Source: Euptelea pleiosperma (Eukaryota; Streptophyta; Magnoliopsida; Ranunculales; Eupteleaceae). Taken from it: DNA of 64,000 bases. The stretch is taken from assembly GCA_035048495.1 (NCBI GenBank), contig CM068543.1, forward strand, positions 29,439,751 through 29,503,750, given 5' to 3'. Shown one piece after another: positions 1-12,500 of the stretch. The notes below the pieces were generated by a model, which was not told the DNA's origin, did not search any database, and worked only from the letters and a program-made list of their open reading frames with translations. The translations under genes were made by a program, and so were the position numbers. Positions within the stretch are counted from its first letter, which is position 1, and every line of letters begins with the position of its first letter.

Positions 1-899
1 TTAACCCTAAAAGCAAACAAGATTTTTCAAAATCTGGGGTATGCAAACAAGAGATGTAAATAAAATAAATTTATTAACAACAACTGATTTGTGTTGTAAT
101 AAACCCTTATTTTAGCAGTATCAAAAAGATCAAAAGAACAAATAAAGATGACTCGAACCTCTTTTGAATTATTCCATTGTTTATTTTGCAAGTGGGAGAT
201 TGTTGTGTAAGTGGGAGACGGAGACGACGACAATGGAGGAGGTGAACGGTTGCAGCGTCGACTTGCGCGTTTCTTATCGTCGGTACTTCTCACCCTAACA
301 AACCCAATGAGAAAGGGAAGAGAAAAATGGAGAAATGGAGAAGAGGGAAGAGAGAAAGGGAGAAAGGGAGAAGAGGGAAGAGAGAAATGGGAAAATGGGG
401 TACTTTTTTTCATTCCCTCCCTTATAAGGGAGGGCATTTTCGTCCAAGAGAGGGATGTATTAGGTGCTTATAGATTTTTTGGGGTGCAAATAGAATTACC
501 CTTTTATTATTCCTTCTAAATAACAAACACATTAATAACAATAAATACTTTTATAGTAAAAGCACTTTAAGACGCCTATTCCTCTTTCCAACTTCACTTC
601 ATCACCAAACTTGTAATCTCCCGAGGTCAATAGTGGGCATTTGTTCCGCACCTTATCAGAGATCGATATTCCCTCCACCGAATTTTTTTGATGATGATGT
701 TGTTTGTTTAGATAGAACGTATCCTCAACATCTGAGTTTTTCTTTAAACTGAAGGTGTACCATATCTGGGTACACCTATGTTGAGGTTATATAAACCTCC
801 TATTTATTTCTTTGATCCCATACATTTTTTGTAAAAATTACCATTGAGCTGCCCAAGAGCACTTTTATAAGACTACAAGACATCCCTTACCAAATGAGG
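1..899. other. Non-coding, AT-rich, with a purine-rich tract
   Basis: No gene was seen. Positions 305-398 are an imperfect GAAATGGAGAAG-type purine repeat. It creates an open frame that I regard as low complexity. The stretch at 480-505 reads like the end of a small DNA element (GTGCAAATAGAATTACCC). Confidence 0.5.
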
Positions 900-2335
900 A
901 AAAGGCAATTGACAACCCAATCTTAATTGACCGAATGTCATACTAATAGTTCCTCGGGGATACGATTCCCCGAGAAAACACCTTAGCCTAACCTGAATTT
1001 TGTCAAGAACTATACTGATCCAGAGCCAATACTCTAGACCTTCCTTAGTAACTTGGAGGTCCTTCTCAGCCTCAAACCTCTTAAGACAAGGAACTCATTT
1101 TGGCTCCCCTATCCTTCACATTGGACCTCGAAGGAGCTCACAAGGATCTAACAACTTTTGGTCTGAATCAATGGTCATCCGCAATATAACCATTTTTTCA
1201 ATAAATAAAAACGATGAGAAGAAGAAAAATAAAAGCAGAAAACTTATAACAATCTCGTAAGTTCCCAAGTTTTATTCTTTAAACTATTAGATGACCTAAC
1301 ATAAGTCTCTAAAGCCCCCTATATATACATAATGACTCGGTCAATAGAGCACCACTTGAATTGATATCTAAATTAACAGTTATCATTTCAAATGGCATAG
1401 ATTTGCATAAATGCCTAACCAACGTGTCAAAAAGGAGTGACATGGATATCATATATAACTGACTCTCAGCCGTACACATATCATCACATCCATTAAGCTA
1501 CACACGTGAGGATAAACACATGACAGTCATATATAACCGATTAATCTCAACCAACATGTGTCATCACACCCATTAAGCCACACGTGCGATACCTACGTGA
1601 CAGATGGATCCTTAACTAATATTACAAGACCCACTTGATATAATATTTTAATTCTTTTTACTTACATTCTTGAAAGATTTTATGACAATTATAGGTATGC
1701 CAACGTGGTAATTAAGAATTTTATCAACTCAGCACATAAGTGAACGTATCTATAATGTAAGACTTTCCAATTACTGACTAAGGCCAATAATAGAAGAATG
1801 CCAAAGAGAGCCCAATTCCTTCAAAACTAAATGTCATTTGGCTTAACATATTGAGAAATGTGACTTTCTTTGGTCGATTAAACCAATGAATAGAAGGCCT
1901 CCTTACTCAAGCCTAATTCTTTCTAGAGATAGACTCCTTCTGGCACTAGATGGTAAAAATGGAGACTTTCTTAGATACATATTCGAGGAATAAAAAGTGC
2001 CTATTAAGTCTTAATTCTTCTAAAATTCGACTTCTCTAAGAATCTATAAATAAAAGTCACGAGGAAAAAAATGATATACACCGAATCTCATTCCATCAGA
2101 TCTCTAATTAATATACTTGCAATTCTCTCTTTTCCTCTTCTTACTTAAGCATCAGAGTGTTTGTGCTGGTATCCCCAAGTCCGATTAGCAGAGGAATCAA
2201 GATCTTGGCTCTTCTTGTCAAAGCCGGCCACTGAGAATCATGTGGTGAAGAAATTCCCCCACACTTTGGATATTTTTGGTCACTAGCGCCTCTCCACTTG
2301 ACAAGTATACCCTGATAACCCCTGTTTGAAATTTT
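900..2335 (+). repeat. Degenerate Ty3/gypsy-like LTR region
   Basis: Near 2147-2330 the order of CTTAAGCATCAGAGTGT, a GC-richer segment, a TTTTGGTCACTAGCGCC stretch and then AT-rich sequence resembles the 3' part of Tat/Athila-type LTRs followed by a decayed primer-binding site. I see no second LTR and no coding domain. The left limit is uncertain. Confidence 0.3.
1437..1605. repeat. Two-copy tandem repeat of about 85 bp
   Basis: The block with TATATAAC, ACACAT.TCATCACA and CCATTAAGC.ACACGTG occurs twice in direct order, at about 1437-1527 and 1528-1605, with scattered differences. Confidence 0.7.
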
Positions 2336-2952
2336 TGAAATTTATAATTTTTTTGTAACAATGTCGTTAGCATCAACGCCAAGCTGTACACATATCACAA
2401 TTAGGAGAAGCACATATGGAATGCCTGAGACTGAGTCAGACTATATACTCAAAGTTCCTGGCTAACTACATGACAAAGATTGCAAGGGCCAAGCACATTA
2501 TAAGATCTATGGAAAAGTCAAAAATAATCAAGACCACATGTTGAAGTGAGGTCCACAAAAGGAGATATTTCTAAAGTGATGTGGACACCCCACCTTAACG
2601 TGTGGTCTTGATTGATGCGACCTCGATCACCTTTAAAGTCATGTTGCAACAGCCAAAGTTTTCTCGTATCCGAGTTACTCCATCAACCGGTGCACTACCT
2701 TCAGAGTTCAACCCACGCGATCATAAATCTCTTGATCATTTCAACTCCTACAATAAGGAAACTTGACCATTCAGAAGAGGAAAAGTCTACAGCTTCTAAA
2801 CAGCAGGTTCCTTCCCCCGGCCCTCAAGGTGACTGGAAGATAGCCCCCCAACATTTGTTCTTTTGTGGGAAAGATTAACAAGCAAACCATATGTTTTTCC
2901 TCACCAAGTCCACACGCAACAAGCTGGATTATTGACAACTTAATGAATCCTT
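2336..2952. other. Non-coding stretch, nothing assigned
   Basis: An 88-codon open frame at 2612-2878 (+) has no recognisable domain. The stretch may be the interior of the old LTR element to the left. Confidence 0.4.
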
Positions 2953-3178
2953 CTTGGAGTAAACCTTTAATGACTATGGTCTGTCATCAAAGCCCATGAC
3001 TACCAATGAGTAGTTCTCGGCACATACACCCAGTGCTTTTTGCCACATACCCGTGTGAGTATTTTGTAAGGTACGTCGCAAAAGAACTCAGGTACGTGCT
3101 GAGAACTCATTGGTAGTCACGGGCTTTGATGACAGCGCGTATTCATCAAAGGTTTACTCTCCTTCTTAGGAGATTGAC
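2953..3178. repeat. Foldback (hairpin) element, copy 1
   Basis: Left and right halves are imperfect reverse complements. GGAGTAAACCTTT, GTCATCAAAGCCC and GACTACCAATGAGT on the left match AAAGGTTTACTCTCC, GGGCTTTGATGACA and ACTCATTGGTAGTC on the right. The loop is near 3055. No protein is encoded, so this is a non-autonomous foldback element. Confidence 0.75.
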
Positions 3179-3186
3179 AATTATAT

Positions 3187-3590
3187 CATGGTTTTAAAAA
3201 CCGCCGTTTAAACGGTTTTAACGGCCATTTAAACGGTAAAGCTCCAAGCCCATTTCTGTTAAAACTGTTTAAACACGTTTTATCGGTTTTGAAAAAAACG
3301 GCCATTTTTTTTGTTTTAGCGGCCGTTGAAATTGTTTAAACAGCCGTTAAAATCGTTTAAACAGCTGTTTAATTTTTAAAAAATTTGTGAAAAAAATGGC
3401 CGTTAAATTCTGTTTTTTTTTATTTTTCAAAATTTGAATTTCAGCGCCACTTTTTCCTTTTTTTCTGTTAAAATCCGTTTAATTCTGTTTTTTCCCATTT
3501 TTTTCTATTTTTGCCCGACCATTTTAATGGCTGTTTAAACGGTAACGCCCCAGTCCGTTTAACCGTTAAAACGGCCTCCTTTACACCTTG
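3187..3590. mobile_element. hAT-like MITE A with AAACGG words
   Basis: This 404-bp element is flanked by an exact 8-bp duplication, AATTATAT (3179-3186 and 3591-3598). Its imperfect inverted ends begin CATGGTTTTAAA and CAAGGTGTAAAG. It contains at least eight AAACGG or CCGTTT words, mostly near the ends, often as GTTTAAACGG. The 8-bp target site and the CA start are hAT hallmarks. Clustered subterminal AAACGG is known as the Ac transposase-binding word. Confidence 0.8.
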
Positions 3591-3601
3591 AATTATATAA
3601 C

Positions 3602-3944
3602 CATCCAAATTGTCAAAAGATTAAAAAAAAAAGTCGTTACTTGCCACGTACCCAAGTGAGTATTTTTTAAAGATTTCTTTTTTAAGCACGCTACGTAAAA
3701 GCACTCAGGGTACGTGCCGAGAACTCATTGGTAGTCACGGGATGACTACTGAGTTCTCAGCACATACATACACCAACTACTTTTTGCCACGTAACTAAGT
3801 GAGTATTTTTAAGATTTCTTTTTTAAGCACATACGTGCTACGTCACAAAAGGACTCAGTGTACGTGCTGAGAACTTATTGGTAGTCACAGGCTTTGACGA
3901 CAGCGTGTATTCATCAAAGGTTTACTCTCCTTGATTTGTTTCCA
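3602..3944. repeat. Foldback element, copies 2-3
   Basis: Repeats the hairpin words of copy 1. GTGCTGAGAACT.ATTGGTAGTCAC occurs twice and its inverse GACTACTGAGTTCTCAGCAC once. CACGTAACTAAGTGAGTATTTTTAAGATTTC occurs in two near-identical versions. It ends in AAAGGTTTACTCTCC like copy 1. MITE A lies between the copies. Confidence 0.7.
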
Positions 3945-4332
3945 ATCAAGGAGATCTATGAAATGGTGGATCGAAACCAATCCAAAATTCCCTTTGCATG
4001 GTCACAAAATTTGGTGAATAGAAGTTGGAGATTGTGGTTAGTGGGGGGTGTTATTAACCGATAAGAAGAAGTGACGTAGATAATAGAGTATGGTTCTAGG
4101 TACATTGGTACCGAGACCAAAAGTGAACCGTCGCACTCAGATTTCTCCGTGTATGATCAATGACACGATCACAATTAACTAACTATCGTGGAAATAAATA
4201 CCAAGTTTCAAATTGTACCCACTATACCACTACACGACCTTCAATCGATGGGAAACCAAATTTTTACTGGTTCCAGTTTTTGGAACTACTTGTATCTGAA
4301 ACCGACATGTTATAGGGTCTAGTTCTGGGTAC

Positions 4333-4684
4333 CAAGGTTTAAAACGGACCGTTATAACGGTATAATGGATTGCGGGTGTTACCGGGTTTTTTCCGTTATA
4401 AGGGATTGTAATGCACAGGACCAAAAAGGGGAAAAAACAGAAGAAAAAAAAAGATAAAAAAAAGTGGAAAAAATAAAAGACATAACGGATCTAAAATTCA
4501 AATTTTGAATTTCAAATTTTCAGTAAAATTTATAAAGAAAATTAATGGAAAAATATCAGAAAAATAACGGCATTTTTTTGGCAATTTTTTCATTAAAACA
4601 AGGGTCGTTATTTTCATTATAACAGCCCAAACGTAACGGGGTAGGTCCGTTTCCATTGTTACAACGACCATTTTTTAAACCATG
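4333..4684. mobile_element. hAT-like MITE B with TAACGG words
   Basis: This 352-bp element has inverted ends CAAGGTTTAAAACGG and CATGGTTTAAAAAATGG. It lies between CTGGGTAC and CCAGGTAC (6 of 8 identical; 4325-4332, 4685-4692). It carries at least six TAACGG or CCGTTA words. The ends match element A but the internal word differs. Confidence 0.7.
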
Positions 4685-4940
4685 CCAGGTACGATGATAC
4701 TCGAATGAGAATCAACCTGTTGATAGCTAGTCTTTAGGGTTTATAAGATGGCATCCTAGTTAAATCTGAGTTGTTAGAAGGGACACCTAAGTTGCATCCG
4801 CGGACCGTCATGGGAATCCGTGCCGGGTACACGCACGATTCCCAACTATGTCGGCACCCCATCTTCAATGATCATATGCATAACTCTACCAGCACCCATG
4901 AAGGGTTAACAAATCTAAAATAGGTCTCACGGGGTCTTCA

Positions 4941-5540
4941 ATGGCCCTCAGAAAGTTGGGCCTTGAGTCCTACCTTTGGACTCAACCAAAAGCCCAAGTA
5001 TCAGCGCTTATAGGTCTTATGGGGGTCTTCAATGAGAACATTTTTGAAGCAACGAAGCAGTGGCCAATCACATTGTGCCACAATCTGTTGTTCAAAAGCA
5101 TTTCTGGGTTTTGTTCAAAAACAACAGCGGATTGTGTGGCAATGTGATTGACCACTGCTTCAAAAATTCACTACTGCTTCAAAAAAAATTTCATTGAAGA
5201 CCCCATAAGACCTATTAGCGCTGATACTTGCACTAAATTGGGTAGTAACCTCGCTTTTGGTTCTATCCAAAGGTGGGACTCAAGGCCCTACCTTCTGAGG
5301 GCCATTGAAGACGAGGAAATTTTTGAAGCAGCGAAGCAATGGCCACTGTTGCTTTTGAACAAAACCCAAAAATTATTTTGAACAACAGATTATGGCGTAA
5401 TGTGATTGACCACTGCTTTCGTTGCTTCAAAAAATTTCTCCTCTTCCATGGCCATCAGAAAGTCGTGCCTTGAGTCCCGCCTTTGGACGGAACCAAAAGC
5501 GAGGTTACTACCCAATTTAGCGTGAGTATCAGCGATAAAG
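4941..5540. repeat. Three-arm foldback element
   Basis: Arm 1 (4941-5120) is the inverse of arm 2 (about 5100-5308). Arm 2 is the inverse again of arm 3 (about 5400-5540). Shared words include GGGCCTTGAGTCC.ACCTTTGGA, AACCAAAAGC and GAAGCAGTGG.CAATCACATTG. The DNA could form either of two long hairpins that compete for the middle arm. The small open frames inside are artefacts of the repeat. Confidence 0.75.
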
Positions 5541-6787
5541 TTCACCTTTAAATCATATCAAGGAACTTTATCTGAAATTTTTTACATCAAACATGTGACC
5601 AACGGCTAAGATTTGATTTGTGTTTTAGAACCTTGAAAGTTATAAAAGAGAGAAAACTGTCCCTAGCTGTCAAAATCCTCCTTTCATTTCACATAGACCC
5701 GTGAAGGGACTGAACTCTCTCACAAAGAGGACTTTAATGTCCTTAAAGCCAATCCAGATCAAAGCCACCTTCACTTTGCAGTTTGCATGATTTTGGTCTT
5801 TCCTTTGTTGTGGGTCCCTTGAAGTGAAAGCAAACTTATCAACTTCCATGAGAATCATTTTTAAAGCCACCCCCCTCCTTCCATTTCTGATTCCTTTTAA
5901 TTGAGTAGAAAAGTCGGTTCCCCCCCCCCCCCCCCCCAATTGAATTTTTCAAGTTTGTTCTTTGATTTGATTAGACATTTGGACTCCATAATAGGCAGTA
6001 AAGCTTGTCGGTTGCTTGATGAGCTGTGCCGAGACACGTGGCATACATTTAATGGGTCCCACTTAAGGAGATCTCCAAGGTTGTCATCAATTTGATGGGA
6101 TGATTGCAACTGTCCAATTTATAAGTTTTTTTATTCTTCTACCACAAATGAATAGTAATATTAATATATTAATGATGATGATGATGACGACGACGACGAC
6201 GGCAATGACGATGAGGATGACGATGATGGTACTGATGACAACTATGACGGTGACGAAAATGATTTTGATTTCCTTTTAGATCTCTAGCCCATAGCTCAAT
6301 TACATGAAATATTTTTGTGAGGTACTCTCCTAACAAGGTTACATTTGCTTCGGCTAAAAATCGCAATAAGCTAGCTTTTAGCGATTTTTAAGCACTTATC
6401 GAAAAAACTATGGTAAAACTTAAAGAGCATTTTTCTTAAAGCTTAATAAGCTTCCAAATCGTTACAAGTGGAAGTTCTTTCTGAGCCGCTTTCATTAATT
6501 GCTTTTGTGGGAAGCTATTTTTAATACCAAAACTAACCTTTCGAATAAAAGGGGAAAAGGAAACCAAACCCTAGTTGCCTCCTTCGACATACTTATGTAT
6601 CACTAACCTCCGACAAAAAGGCAATAAGTGTATTTAATTACTTTTAGGGGGTAAAAGGGTATTTGCCACCAAAAGAGCACTTATTTTACCAAACACTACC
6701 GCATAAGAACTTTTTAAGAAAAGAAGCACTTTTTCTTGTATGGTTACCAAACAGCCAAAACAACTTAACTCAATCACTTTACACTTA
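5541..6787. other. Non-coding with simple repeats
   Basis: No gene was seen. The stretch includes an 18-bp C run (5920-5937) and a trinucleotide ATG/ACG tract (6172-6250). Sequence at 6340-6770 resembles the AGCACTT..ACCAAACAGCC type of hAT MITE, without clear borders. Confidence 0.5.
5920..5937. repeat. Poly-C run (18 bp)
   Basis: Eighteen consecutive C residues. It creates a spurious poly-Pro or poly-Gly reading frame. The exact length may be affected by sequencing. Confidence 0.9.
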
Positions 6788-7094
6788 GGCCGTGTTTGAT
6801 TGCGGGGAAAATTTTTCCGAGAAAAGACGTTTGGGATATGCCTTAAATGGCTGATTGATTGCAACTGAGAACACATATTTCAATCATGTGAGAAAATAAA
6901 GGTGTATTTTCAGGTGGAAGTGAATTCTCACCTATCTGGATAGGAAATGAATTCTGGGCTTAGTAGGAAAAATTATCTAGATTTAAATGGCTTGTCAGAG
7001 AAAATTATACAGATTTATACTGGCTATCTAACAATGGACAGTTGTGTTTTCCTAAGGAAAATGCAATTTTCCCACCTGGTAATCAAACACGTCC
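6788..7094. mobile_element. Tourist-like (PIF/Harbinger) MITE
   Basis: This 307-bp element has 14-bp ends GGCCGTGTTTGATT and GGACGTGTTTGATT (13 of 14 identical). It is flanked on both sides by TTA (6785-6787 and 7095-7097), the PIF/Harbinger target. No transposase frame is inside, so it is non-autonomous. Confidence 0.85.
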
Positions 7095-7264
7095 TTAAGT
7101 GCTATTGGGTGAGCAATTAAGATAAGCTTTAAACTTATCAAAATGTAGCCTAAATCACAGGTTGCACAAGATTTCTTCTAAGTTTTTGATGGAGTTGAGG
7201 CCTAAGTTTGAGAAATTTAGCTTAGATCCTTTATTTTTGTTACTTGCTCCAAGGATTGAATGAT

Positions 7265-7310
7265 TTTTTTTTTTTTTTTGATAAGAGGAGTTGGTGAATT
7301 TTTATAAGAG
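7265..7310 (-). mobile_element. LINE 3'-tail remnant
   Basis: A run of T followed by GATAAGAGGAG on the plus strand equals a minus-strand LINE terminus ending in poly(A). It resembles the TTTTGATAAGTA ends at 30585 and 52540. No exact target duplication was found. Confidence 0.4.
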
Positions 7311-7507
7311 GGAAAGACCCGGCTCGGTGGATACTATAGATTGTTAGTAAAGTTTGATTATTTTGCTTTCAAAGGTATTTCGGGCCGGGCTTGGCTGCAT
7401 GTATAGAAAAATCCTAGTATACCAAGTTCGGTATACAAAACATATACTGAACTCCCCCGAAATGCCACATGGAACACACTTTCTGGCCCACTAGCAAAAT
7501 GAATATA

Positions 7508-7690
7508 TGGCCCACCTTGGTGGACCTATACACCAAAATCAGCCTGATTGGTGATTTCTAGCCATTGGAAATTAATCATTTTTATCATAGGCTTTATAAT
7601 GAACATACCCATGGTGGGTTCCAAGCCATAATGAAAAAAAAATACTCAAATCCAAATACTAGAAATCACCAATCAGGCTTCAATCCATCC
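7508..7690. mobile_element. MITE-like element with 20-bp inverted repeat
   Basis: AGCCTGATTGGTGATTTCTA (7541-7560) is matched by its exact reverse complement at 7660-7679. Related sequence occurs at 47955-48055, 48448-48590, 59919-60090 and 62755-63310, so this is a dispersed family. Confidence 0.65.
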
Positions 7691-7775
7691 CGAACATCAA
7701 CAACGATTCGTTCTATCCCCCACCACTCGTCTCCCAAAAGTAAAAAAACTAAGAGCTTTGAAGCTAAGGGTGGTT

Positions 7776-7781
<6 letters not shown>

Positions 7782-7807
<26 letters not shown>
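7782..7807. repeat. (TC)n microsatellite
   Basis: Thirteen uninterrupted CT dinucleotides. Confidence 0.95.
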
Positions 7808-8040
7808 ACAAATAAAAAAGGATCATGGGGTTTTAGAAAGTGATCTTTGGAGGATCTAACACTCTAAGAGTTGAACATCAAACTCAAGAAATCAAAATTA
7901 AGGATTCAAAGCAATCCTTAAGAGCTCTATTTTCTTTCCAAGCACTGTTTCCCAAAACTTTATTTTAGATTTTAAAGTTAATGAAAGTTTTGAAAGGTTA
8001 TTAATGGTTAGGTTTCCATTCTTTAACATTATTATCTATA

Positions 8041-9520
8041 GTTTTTTTTTTTTGCTAAATGAAAATATATTAAACGAAAAACATTACAACCCCAAGGGGG
8101 AAGGAAAAAAAAAAGGACAGCAAAGACCCTAATTAGCAACTCATCTCACAAAACGGAAATAAGTCTAATTAGGATCCTCCACTGAAACGACAAATGGTGG
8201 TCTATGGTCCCACCATTGACTAATGTTGCTAAGAAGCTCGGAGCCCCTCTTAGCGTACTTATCCGCACTAAAATTTGCCTCTCGCCATATCGAAGTAAAT
8301 CGAATGCCTTTGAATTTATGTTTGATATCTTCCCATTTACCTTTAATAGTCCAAGGCAAATCATTTTTCTAGAACGCTTTATAGCCGCTTCCGAATCTAA
8401 TTCAATCCATATGTTATCCCATCCTTTATTAATTATTGTGTCAACCCCTTCTAGGATAGCCATGCATTCTACAATGTAGTTCGTGACATTACCTAATCCT
8501 ATGATAAGAACCCCATTAGTGTGTCCCAACGCATCTCTAAAGTGGACTCCCAATCCTCCCATCCCTGGATTACCACGGGATGCTCCATCATCACACCCCG
8601 AAGGTGGTAATAGCCATTTGCAGGGAAGGATTAAAGGAACCTGACGAAGTATAGGTTCAATGCCCAGGTTTCACAAGCATCTTGTGATCGGCCTTGGAGC
8701 TAGGCGGATAGCCTTTCAGTCCTTCTCTGATGTTGCTAATGATACACCTTAATACTCTCCTTTGGTTGGCTATCTTATCATCATAAATCACTACATTATG
8801 CTCCTTCCAAAGTGCTACCAAAAAAGTATCGCTCCCATTCACCATAGCAATTTGAAAAGGGGACTTTTCGATCCAGTACTCCTGGAGATGTCATTCCAGT
8901 CCATTATGAGCTTATGTACACCATAGGCCTTCGTGAGTTCTGCCCAAACCATCTTGGAGAATAAACAATCAAACAAGAGGTGTCTAACTGTTTTCAATTT
9001 AGCCTTGCAGAGGCTACACCTAGATGCGATGTGAATACCCCTAAGTTGAATATTCATATCGGTAGGTAAAGCCTCATGTACAATCTTCCACGTTATTGCT
9101 CCATATCTGAGGTGAAGCCCCAACTTCCAAAGCCATTTCGTCCATCTAAAAGCATTACGTACCTTTATATCAGATGGTGTGAAACACAGATTTCACCGAG
9201 AAAGTGTCATTTATGCTAGGCCTCTAAATATGATAGTCTTCTTTAGGAGATACTGCACCGGACAATTGAATGTTAAGACCTGCTTGCTGAAAAACCTTTT
9301 TTATCACCATCAGAATATGCCACTGATCACTAATAATCAATGAACTCAAGGATGAATTAAATTTACGCCATTCAATCCCTCCCTCCCCCAATATGTCCTT
9401 CACTGATAGCTCACCAGCCCAAGGTTCTTTTCAAATTTTTATTTTCTTCCCATTGCCAACTGACCAGATGAAGTGTTTATGGATTTCGGACATAGTTTTC
9501 TTAATTCTTGGCCTTATTAT
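8041..9520 (-). pseudogene. Decayed LINE 3' end: zf-RVT and RNase H
   Basis: On the minus strand the order is a zinc-binding RT region (9123-8839: CSLCKAKLKTVRHLLFDC, with WKIVHEALPT) and then an RNase H-type domain (8562-8146, continued in another frame at 8359: WREANFSADKYAKRG). A poly(A) tail follows at about 8041-8055. This is the usual order at the end of plant L1-type ORF2. Frameshifts and stops break it and the 5' part is missing, so it is an old 5'-truncated copy. Confidence 0.85.
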
Positions 9521-12500
9521 CTATAGTATGGATGAACAAGGGTCCAAAATATAAGGGAGTTGAGTAAGAATCTAAGTATTTGTGAAAAAAGAGATTCTAA
9601 TTACGATAACTCTGATCGATCGGATGTGATAGTCCGATCAATCAAAAACAAAAATGTGTCTCTAAAATAGAACAATTATTTCTTTTTCGATCGATCGGAT
9701 GTGACATCACTCAGAAAATTTTTAAAAACATGTTTTTAAGCAAATTATTCTCTGATCAATCGAATGAACCCCTGATCGATTAGAGACTTTATAGAGTTTT
9801 CATAAAAATTCTCTAAATTTTCTCTAGTGATCAATACTCTGATTGGGCATGAAAACCTATAATCTAATGTTACTTAAAGATTAATGAAAGTCAAGGATCT
9901 CTACATCACTTACCATCCTAAGTGCGATCAAGCGAAGCTTTGAATCTTCAGTAGAATTGTTATTCTTCAGAATCTTCTAACTATCTGACACGAGTAAAAA
10001 AAAACATATATAGAACACAACCTCAACCTGCCAAACACACTAGGAAAGACTATACACAATTTGTCATACGAAATTAGCCAACACAAAACTACGACCGTAT
10101 AATATTTAAATAACCTAAGTTACATGATTAATTAATTATTAGGTGACTTATATGTCACATAAACTTAAGTTAATTAAACAATTAATATCTTAACTATTAA
10201 GTAACTTTTTTAATTATTAAGTAATTGCCTTATAACAATAGGCCTAGTCGTCCCCACCCTTTTCGGCAATTATATTTTGAGCTCAAAGCTCCAAAACCCT
10301 ATCGCCATTCAACCCCCTCCTAATTCCCTTTAGTTGTCTTTTCTCCCCAAAACCCTAGACCTATTAAGACTTTGATTGGGTTTTCCAAAACCCATTAGGA
10401 TTTGTTCCAAAAAACCAAACCCTAGTTATTCTCTACTAGGGTTGATCCACCCTCTTTAGGATCTAATTTTTTAGCACAAACCCCTTCCAATTAAGCAAGC
10501 CATACACAGTCCCCTAAAACCCTAGATTGATCTCTCATCATCTCCCTTTCCAAACCCTAATTGTTTTCCTACCTTTCTCCTTTAACCTCCTTGAACCATT
10601 AAAAATTCTACACCTTAGTGCCTTTATCTAGTCCTAGTCATAGGCATCTATAAGGGTATTAAATCATCGCTCTGTTTCTATCAGAGAATAAGGAAGTTGA
10701 AGATAAATGAATAAGTTTGCAAAATCTAATTTTTAAGCTTTATAAAATAGGTTTCCTCTCTTCCCTATACTCAATGGTTGTTTTCTTTAAAATCTATGAT
10801 ATCTATACATATTTTAAATTAAATCATGTATAAATTTATGCTCAAAAACCTCATGTGTTGTTTATTAGTTATTTTTGAATTTTAGAAAAACATGAGTAGG
10901 TTTAGTTGATTTTGAACATAGTTTTACCGTGGATTTTTTATTACATGCATCTCATTATTATTATTGTTGATGTATGATTTTGGTTGGAGACTATGTTGGA
11001 AGATGCATAGGCACACAGAAGGGTCTAGTACTTTTCAGCACTATTTGCCACCTTGAATGTGTCTGTACTTCCTGAGTTACATGCCTAAAAACAAGAAGGC
11101 CATTTTGCTTCCCTAGAGTGATAAGTCCTGAACCCTTTGGATCCTCGTAGCAGCTATGAGAGTTTGGCTGCTCGCTGCATATTAAGTGTATCTCGAGGTA
11201 TTTATTTGGTAAATACATGTTCTTGAACATGATTTTCATATATGATTTATTAGACTAATCACCCGATGGTTTCACTTATTATTTGATGTATTGCTTTATT
11301 TTATCTTTTCATGATTATGTATGTTTTCTCGTTTTTATTGTGGATAGCCGCTCATCCCCATGGTACTATGGGTAATAGTGTATGCTTACTGAGCATTCAG
11401 GCTCACTCCTACTTAACCAAATACAGATAAACCAGATTTGTTGGCAGCACATCTTTGATTATAAACTAGATGTACTGTATGTTATTTAAATTCTTAGATA
11501 ATATATTATGGTTTAAATTTTGGTTATTTGGATGTATTAAACCATGCTTCAATGATTTATTTTGAATAAATTTTGTTTATTTAATACATATGGTTGTTCT
11601 GGATAGTTTTTCTACTTAATTTCGGTTCGAATTTCTTTCCTTAACTATTACTGTTTGATTCATAACTTTGGGCTCGGTGATTGAAATGACTCTATTCTAA
11701 ATCCTATAATTTTGTAACCCTTAGGACCTAATTACTGTGGAGTTTCAAATTTTTATGAGACTCCTAACCCTATTATTGAGGTCCATCTATCATCAGACTA
11801 TTTCTACAGGTTTTTCTAGATATGTAAAAACATGTCTTGCCATAAGGCAAAAATATAACCTAATATGACTTAGATTTAAACTTTCTGTGAAACATAAACT
11901 TAAAGGTCTTCGAGTCTAGTTTCCAGATATGAAGACCACATCCTTAAATTCTTCGTATCTTTTTTGTTTTAGATTTAACACTGTAGACCGATATAACTGG
12001 ATTCTATTTTCTACACAGAACCAGTTCTAAAAACCCTCTATATCTCTTGATCTTATCACAGAAATTCTACTATTTATATTTTCTAAATCACTAGAAAAAA
12101 AATTTTTCCTTCAAAAATTGCATAAAAATTACACTTATAAAAATTCAAAAAATATGGTTTTCTACGTTTTTATTCATTTTTGTTTTATTTTCAAACCTAT
12201 GTGAAGAGGGAAAATAGTTCTATAACTTTGTGACAGAATCGAGCTTTTATTTTAGAGGAATTTTTTCCTTAAAAGTCATTTCATTGTAGGTCCAATGGCC
12301 TCTGAGATCACCATGTTTTAATTTGAATATGATCTTCTGAAATTTGAACGTCGTTTTCTGCATATTAAAATTCATGATTTATTTTGGGTTTTCATTAGTT
12401 TAAGCTTTTGGCCATCTTCCTTTGACCTTAGGTGGACTAGACTTGACCTAGATTGACCTTGGAGCCTTGTGTTATATTTGACCTTGGGTTTGACCCCATA

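Noticed and set aside
211..519. Glu/Arg/Gly-rich 102-codon frame at the left end
   Set aside because: It translates a purine-rich imperfect repeat. There is no start context or domain.
5670..6109. Open frames with poly-Gly or poly-Pro
   Set aside because: They are produced by the C run at 5920-5937.
10280..10560. AAACCCTA words as interstitial telomere repeats
   Set aside because: The words are scattered and not in tandem. They do not form a telomeric array.
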